The translations under genes and the position numbers were made by a program. 64,000 nucleotides of DNA, taken from Collybiopsis luxurians FD-317 M1. Lineage: Eukaryota > Basidiomycota > Agaricomycetes > Agaricales > Omphalotaceae. The first letter of the stretch is position 1. Each line of letters begins with the position of its first letter. Below the pieces are notes generated by a model. It was not told where the DNA came from. It did no database searches and saw only the letters and a program-made list of their open reading frames with translations. The stretch covers positions 906,537 through 970,536 of the forward strand of contig KN834757.1 in the NCBI GenBank assembly GCA_000827265.1, given 5' to 3'. Shown one piece after another: positions 59,702 through 64,000 of this stretch.

Positions 59702-59798
59702 ATTATTGAATTCTTTTTATTGTTTGGACTCTGACCATATCCCAGTATTGTAAATATGAATTCTTCTTCCATTCCTTGCATGTATACCTACTGATTTT

Positions 59799-60329
59799 AT
59801 GGAAATGACACAAAAGATTGCGTCTAAATTAGGCTCATCGCCTCGTAATAAATCATTGACTGAGGCTGATTCTGATCAAATATATGCGTCTCGTTCTCTC
59901 TACCCACTAGTTTTACGGAAATGGTACAAATATCCACGCTCATCGCCTTGTTATAAATCATTGACCAAGGCTATTTCTGATGAATCATTGAATGTATGCG
60001 TCTCATCCTCTCTCGCAGAGTTAAGAGATCAAGCACTAAGTAGTCGAATTCTGGAAACTATCTTATCGTTTCACAAAAATCATCTAGCAAAGGTGGTGCC
60101 GGAGTTAAAGGGAGAGCCCCAGGAAGACCACGAAGTTCAAGAAGAAAAAGTAAAGCCGGTACTTGTCGTTCTCCGAGCCGTAGTATCCCAGTCCACGACG
60201 ATCAAGATAAAGGAGGACAGTACGACGGAAATCATAGAGGGTAAAACACGGCGTATGTATGATGGCGTTTCTACAACAATCAGGAATCGGCGTATACCTT
60301 ACTCGGATTTATTCCCAAAAAGAGCCTGA
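59799..60329 (+). CDS. Hypothetical protein with internal repeat
   Basis: An intronless frame of 176 codons with an ATG start, 97 bp after the MFS gene on the same strand. Its first part is made of two imperfect DNA repeats (about 59792-59908 and 59909-60018), sharing the word 'taaatcattgac'. In protein these read 'SSPRNKSLTEADSD' and 'SSPCYKSLTKAISD'. The C-terminal half is charged and helical ('EPQEDHEVQEEKVKPVLVVL'). No family is known. It may be a young gene or a chance frame. Confidence 0.35.
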   Translation: MEMTQKIASKLGSSPRNKSLTEADSDQIYASRSLYPLVLRKWYKYPRSSPCYKSLTKAISDESLNVCVSSSLAELRDQALSSRILETILSFHKNHLAKVVPELKGEPQEDHEVQEEKVKPVLVVLRAVVSQSTTIKIKEDSTTEIIEGKTRRMYDGVSTTIRNRRIPYSDLFPKRA

Positions 60330-60977
60330 GACGTTGGCTGATATGAGCGTCAGGCCTTCAGGATCTACGATTCTAACATTCAACAACGATTAGATTGTCT
60401 CCTCGGTGCGCCCACATCCAGAATGGGGCAATTTGCAACACTTAAGGGCACACAGCTGGGTAGCAACGATCCGGAGTCGGAGTTCGTCAGTGCGGGACTT
60501 GTATGATTACTGTCTGTCAATTGATCAGCATCCTTTTCTCAAATGCGATCGTCCCACTCCGCCCTTACTACGTCTCTGGAAAAGTTTAAAATTAACTGGC
60601 GCAAAGGCTAAGGCTTCCCATACGCTCTGGTCCGATTCCGTGTTCCTCGATTCTCAAAGATGTCAACTTTTAAGCCTTTCTTGGTTCGTGTAGTCATGTG
60701 TAGTCACTTGTGATAAAATCTGACAAATCCCCCCTGAAAAACCTCATACCTGTGCATCGTCGCCGGCATCATTCCAGTCAAATGCGTCCCTTGAATTCTC
60801 TTCCTTCGAGGCCATCTGGGACGTAAGTTTCTCTAAGCTGCACAGAGAGCGGCCGAGCGACGAATGTCGACTACATCTCAGTGTAGCATCATCGAGGTTG
60901 CAAGAGACGGCAGTGGAGATCTTGTAAATCTTCCAAGTATACTATATATGATCACCGGCAGTACCAATTCTCGGCGC

Positions 60978-61250
60978 CTAAGTAGCAGTGTCCGTATCGA
61001 GTACAAGGTCAGACTCCCCTAGCACAGAGTTCGATCCCTCCTCGCTGCCATCCTCACAGCGCCATCGGGTTCCTCGAGGATTCTTCGGGCAGAATATGAC
61101 TGTGCGCTGTAAGCAAGCTACATATTCGATTTTCAAAAATCTATCACGCTGATCTTGCAGCTTTTGGCCCATTTCAGTTGAGAGCTGCCGTTTCGAAATG
61201 CCGCAAGATGCCATGTTGGACCCACACATCATAACAAAAGAATTGACCAT
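60978..61250 (-). CDS. Possible small protein, unrecognised
   Basis: A 90-codon frame with ATG at 61250 ('MVNSFVMMCGSNMASCGISK') and a helical charged segment ('STEMGQKLQDQRDRFLKIEY'), ending in 'ESDLVLDTDTAT'. It would start 150 bp from the forkhead gene on the opposite strand. No family resemblance; the call rests on composition only. Confidence 0.25.
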   Translation of the reverse strand: MVNSFVMMCGSNMASCGISKRQLSTEMGQKLQDQRDRFLKIEYVACLQRTVIFCPKNPRGTRWRCEDGSEEGSNSVLGESDLVLDTDTAT

Positions 61251-61400
61251 CCAACAACTTTGGCTATACTGGGCGATACGGATTTCTTAATACAGTCGTC
61301 CACGCTGTCCAGCCTTAGAAACAAGGTCTTTGGAAAAAGGATTCCTTGTATAAAAGGGCAGAAGCGCTCCTTTTCGACAAATCCAAATCAATAGTTCCGT

Positions 61401-62491
61401 ATGCTCTCTGCCGCGAAAACAAGTAGGTTTAACTTATCGCGTCGTCTTCTCAACTAATATTCTGGACCGTTTAGAAAACCTTTCCAGACGTCCGTCGAAT
61501 AAACCAAGCTGTTTTCCTGATGCTGAACCCTTCCTTCGATCGGCCTTTCACATCCCTCCTGGACAGTCGGTCGATCTAAATGCCATTCAAGACCCTCCCC
61601 CAGGTCAAAAGCCATCTGTACCATTAGAAGGACTAGTCCAACTGGCGATATGTGGTAGTTCCACACGGAGGCTGACACTACAAGAGATATATAAGACCAT
61701 CGAGGACCGATTTGAGTATTTTAGGACAAACAAAACCGATAGCTGGAAAGTACGCCACATTTTTTCAATGCTTGAAACCCAAGTCTAAATGCTACCTGTA
61801 GGCTTCTATTCGACATATGCTATCCTTGAAAGCAATTTTTGTTCAAACAAAGCGACCACGGACTTGCCCTGGAAGAGGAAATTACTGGCAACTCAATGTT
61901 AGCGTTACTACGAAATACAAACGCCCTCGAAAACGCAAATCGAAGAGCCCCGCCGCTGAAGGGGTGTCGACGCGCGATTCTTCTTTGGAATGTTCTGATG
62001 ATAGCCAAGGCCGCGTCGATGAAATACGCCGCCACCGTAATCTTCAAGTCGGTACAAAGCTACGCGGCTCTCTCTTTGAAGATGATCCAAAGCACTACAC
62101 CGGTGAAACACAGCACCATCATCTCCCTCCCTATACCAGCGACTTCGTTCCACCTGAGTTTCCGGATATAAAGCCCGCACTCGACACTACGGCTTTCCTT
62201 CCCTTCTTTTCAGCTTCCACACAGCTGCCAGTATCGTCATACGCGATGCAAACTTCTGTTGTTCAGCCTATGCATGCAGTTGCCAATCTTTTTGATCACA
62301 GTGTGGCCATTCAGACTGCACGCGAAAATCAGTCGTCAGCTTGGGTTGATCTCTCCAGTGACGTCTGGTGGGGAAACTCTTTACCAAACTCTTTGGTCCC
62401 TTACACTTCCTTCAGGCATCCAATACCATTGTATCGCCCCAGATTTATGAGCTTTCCGAATTCCCCGAACTCCCCGAGCTTCTTGATGTGA
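61401..62491 (+). CDS. Forkhead (FOX) domain protein, divergent
   Basis: Exons 61401-61422, 61475-61749 and 61802-62491 give 328 residues. The forkhead domain spans about residues 55-132: 'LVQLAICGSSTRRLTLQEIY' (helix 1 and 2), 'IEDRFEYFRTN', 'SWKASIRHMLSLKAIFV' (recognition helix) and 'CPGRGNYWQLNV' (wing). Forkhead proteins bind DNA as winged-helix transcription factors. The usual W.NSIRHNLSL is changed to 'WKASIRHMLSL': the base-contacting Asn is Ala and the second Asn is Met, while the contacting His is kept. The intron splits the domain exactly before this Ala. A basic cluster 'KYKRPRKRKSKSP' follows the wing and fits a nuclear signal. The C-terminus runs into a 123-bp tandem repeat and stops inside it. 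Confidence 0.85.
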
Positions 62492-62616
62492 TGGGCAAAC
62501 TCTTGACTATACCTTTTAGACCTTTACATTCCCTTCAGGCATCCAAAACCATTGTATTGCCCCAGATCTCTGAACTTTCCGAATTCCCCGAATCCCCCGA
62601 GCTTCTTGATGTGCTG
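62371..62616 (+). repeat. Tandem repeat, 123-bp unit, two copies
   Basis: Copy 1 is 62371-62493 and copy 2 is 62494-62616, similar throughout ('gcttcttgatgtg' ends both). Because the unit is 41 codons long, a frame different from that of the forkhead gene stays open through both copies and reads twice as 'LPELLDV' or 'SPELLDV' type ends. The forkhead gene's stop codon lies in copy 1. Confidence 0.85.
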
Positions 62617-64000
62617 GTGTGGACCTTCACCTCTACATGGACCTTGTGTGTATGTTCTATATTCGAAAAGACAGTTTTATATGTAATATCTTGTTCGCTT
62701 CCTTTGTAGCCTTATTATGATTCCTTCAACTGTACATAGGTTTACCTTCTAATGATGTTGTCACGTATATCGGACTTTTCAACGCCCTAGCATATATTTA
62801 TAATATTTATAATGTATTCACGAACTTTATAGCATATTACTACAATCTGATCGAACTTATATAGTTCCCTAGGTTGATAATTTTTCGAGACAAGAAAGTC
62901 ATCGCACTGAATTCATAAAAATGTGGTTTGCGCGCCACGGTGGTGGGACGCGCCGTGTTGAGTCACATGATTGCCACAATCGTTCTTCCTGACGCCACCC
63001 TCCAATCGAGCATCGCGTCTAGCCCGTTCCCGGGCGCAGAACGCTGTGTCTTTGAGAGGCTCTGAGCTACAATACAGAGCCAGCACTTGCTCAATGAAGG
63101 TGGTAAGTATATATTCAAAATCTCATCGGCCATACAATCTGTCAACTCGGTAGAGCATTTCTAGCCTCAACGTATCCTGAGACACGATGTAGCAATATTT
63201 CTGTGGAAATTTGGTGCGCTAGTAATATCTGGTGGGACCAATCTACATGAGTCAAGCTGATACGGCCTTACTCAACTCTGGCCGGAAATTAAAGTATATA
63301 TTTTGTAAGAGCTTCGTCGCGTAGATTTACGGTAAAATAATAGCCGCTTTCACTGTACAACCTGCTTGGAATCCGCATCTTCAGTCAAGTAATGATCTGG
63401 TGTATCCTCGTTGAGCTGTTCAGTAATAGCTCTTCTGAGATTGCAGAGGGATCTATCAGCTGTGCGAGGCATGTACGACCACCAGAACTCACCACAAGTA
63501 ATTTCTTGGTGGCAGCGTGTGTCCATATGTCATAGATTTAATCCACTATGGCAAATCTGTCGATTACTCTGTGTTTTTAACGAGGGGAAAGTCGATGGGT
63601 ACTATTCGATCCCATCAAAGAAGCACGGAGATGCTCAGAAACTACTCGTTCTCCCAAGAAAGGTTATCCGCGCACTGGACACCGCTCCGGAATGCATTCT
63701 ATTTCTGGAGAACAATTTGGAACGCGTTCGGATGCTCTTCCTTTGTCGTCGCGTATCAAGAACAAGTAGTAGAGTAATATGTATGAGGGTCAGAACTCTT
63801 TGTATTAAGTATAATTTAGAAATACCTACTCAGAGTCAGATTATGTATGTTTTGATTGAAGTTTTCAAGGCTCCCAACCATGTAATAGTGTCATTAGATA
63901 GAAGTTAGAACCAGCTACATTCGTCATTTGCAACAATGCGTTGCGGCTCGTATACTTTGATCCAACTACACCGGTCCACGGAACGCATCTCCAATTGAGC
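62492..64000. other. Right-edge stretch, no supported gene
   Basis: Starts inside the 123-bp repeat. Between 62710 and 63400 the sequence is AT-rich and noncoding. A 165-codon frame at 63411-63908 begins at a non-ATG codon and resembles nothing known; it may be part of a gene that continues beyond the window or a chance frame. Confidence 0.5.

Larger units (their letters stand above)
59702..61400. other. Stretch with a small repeat-derived ORF
   Basis: Contains the ORF at 59799-60329 and a weak minus-strand ORF at 60978-61250. On the minus strand an ATG at 60815 opens 'MASKEENSRDAFDWNDAGDD' up to a GT donor at about 60749, which looks like a first exon. No second exon could be found, so it was not called. 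Confidence 0.45.

Noticed and set aside
61454..61678. Minus-strand frame opposite the forkhead gene
   Set aside because: It is antisense to the forkhead domain exon, whose plus-strand reading has a clear family match.
63411..63908. 165-codon plus-strand frame at the right edge
   Set aside because: Non-ATG start, no recognisable motif and no supporting splice context; it may be chance.
1..64000. CRISPR arrays, bacterial operons, origins or prophage genes
   Set aside because: The gene structure is eukaryotic throughout; the only short direct repeats are microsatellites and minisatellites without spacers.

Overview
The window is nuclear DNA of a filamentous basidiomycete fungus, most likely one of the Agaricomycetes. 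Genes are split by many introns of about 45-65 nt with GT..AG ends, and several families are typical of mushroom-forming fungi: DUF6534-type seven-helix membrane protein, DUF7330 protein, basidiomycete FYVE protein, UNC93-like and monocarboxylate-porter-like MFS carriers. No bacterial, organellar or viral gene was recognised. Exon limits were worked out by hand from splice signals and reading phase and are given inside each entry.

Layout. 0-4 kb: a coiled-coil protein gene between two diverged direct repeats. 4.2-7.6 kb: an SCPx-type thiolase (minus) head to head with anthranilate phosphoribosyltransferase (plus). 7.7-12.6 kb: two minus-strand membrane proteins (DUF6534-like, UNC93-like). 13.9-22.4 kb: two divergent pairs, an SMN-like splicing factor with an F-box protein, then a Dnmt2-type tRNA methyltransferase with a PHD-finger protein. 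23-26.3 kb: a large protein whose N-terminus resembles the meiotic double-strand-break factor MEI4/Rec24. 26.3-43.4 kb: gene-poor, with simple repeats and one confident gene (FYVE protein, 33.1-34.5 kb). 43.4-52 kb: a duplication hot spot with two MFS genes of identical exon structure (about 3 kb period), two intronless paralogs (about 1 kb period) and a 293-bp TIR element whose empty site can be read in the neighbouring paralog. 52.3-64 kb: GET3, a tRNA-Gly(UCC) with an intron, a DUF7330 protein, a 13-exon monocarboxylate-porter-like MFS gene, a small repeat-derived ORF, and a divergent forkhead protein ending inside a 123-bp tandem repeat.

The genes do not form a biosynthetic cluster. Most are housekeeping (tryptophan synthesis, lipid oxidation, snRNP assembly, tRNA methylation, tail-anchored protein insertion). 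No unmistakably new system was found. The best leads are the TIR element with its empty site, the MEI4-like gene, the forkhead protein with an altered recognition helix, and the segmental duplications.
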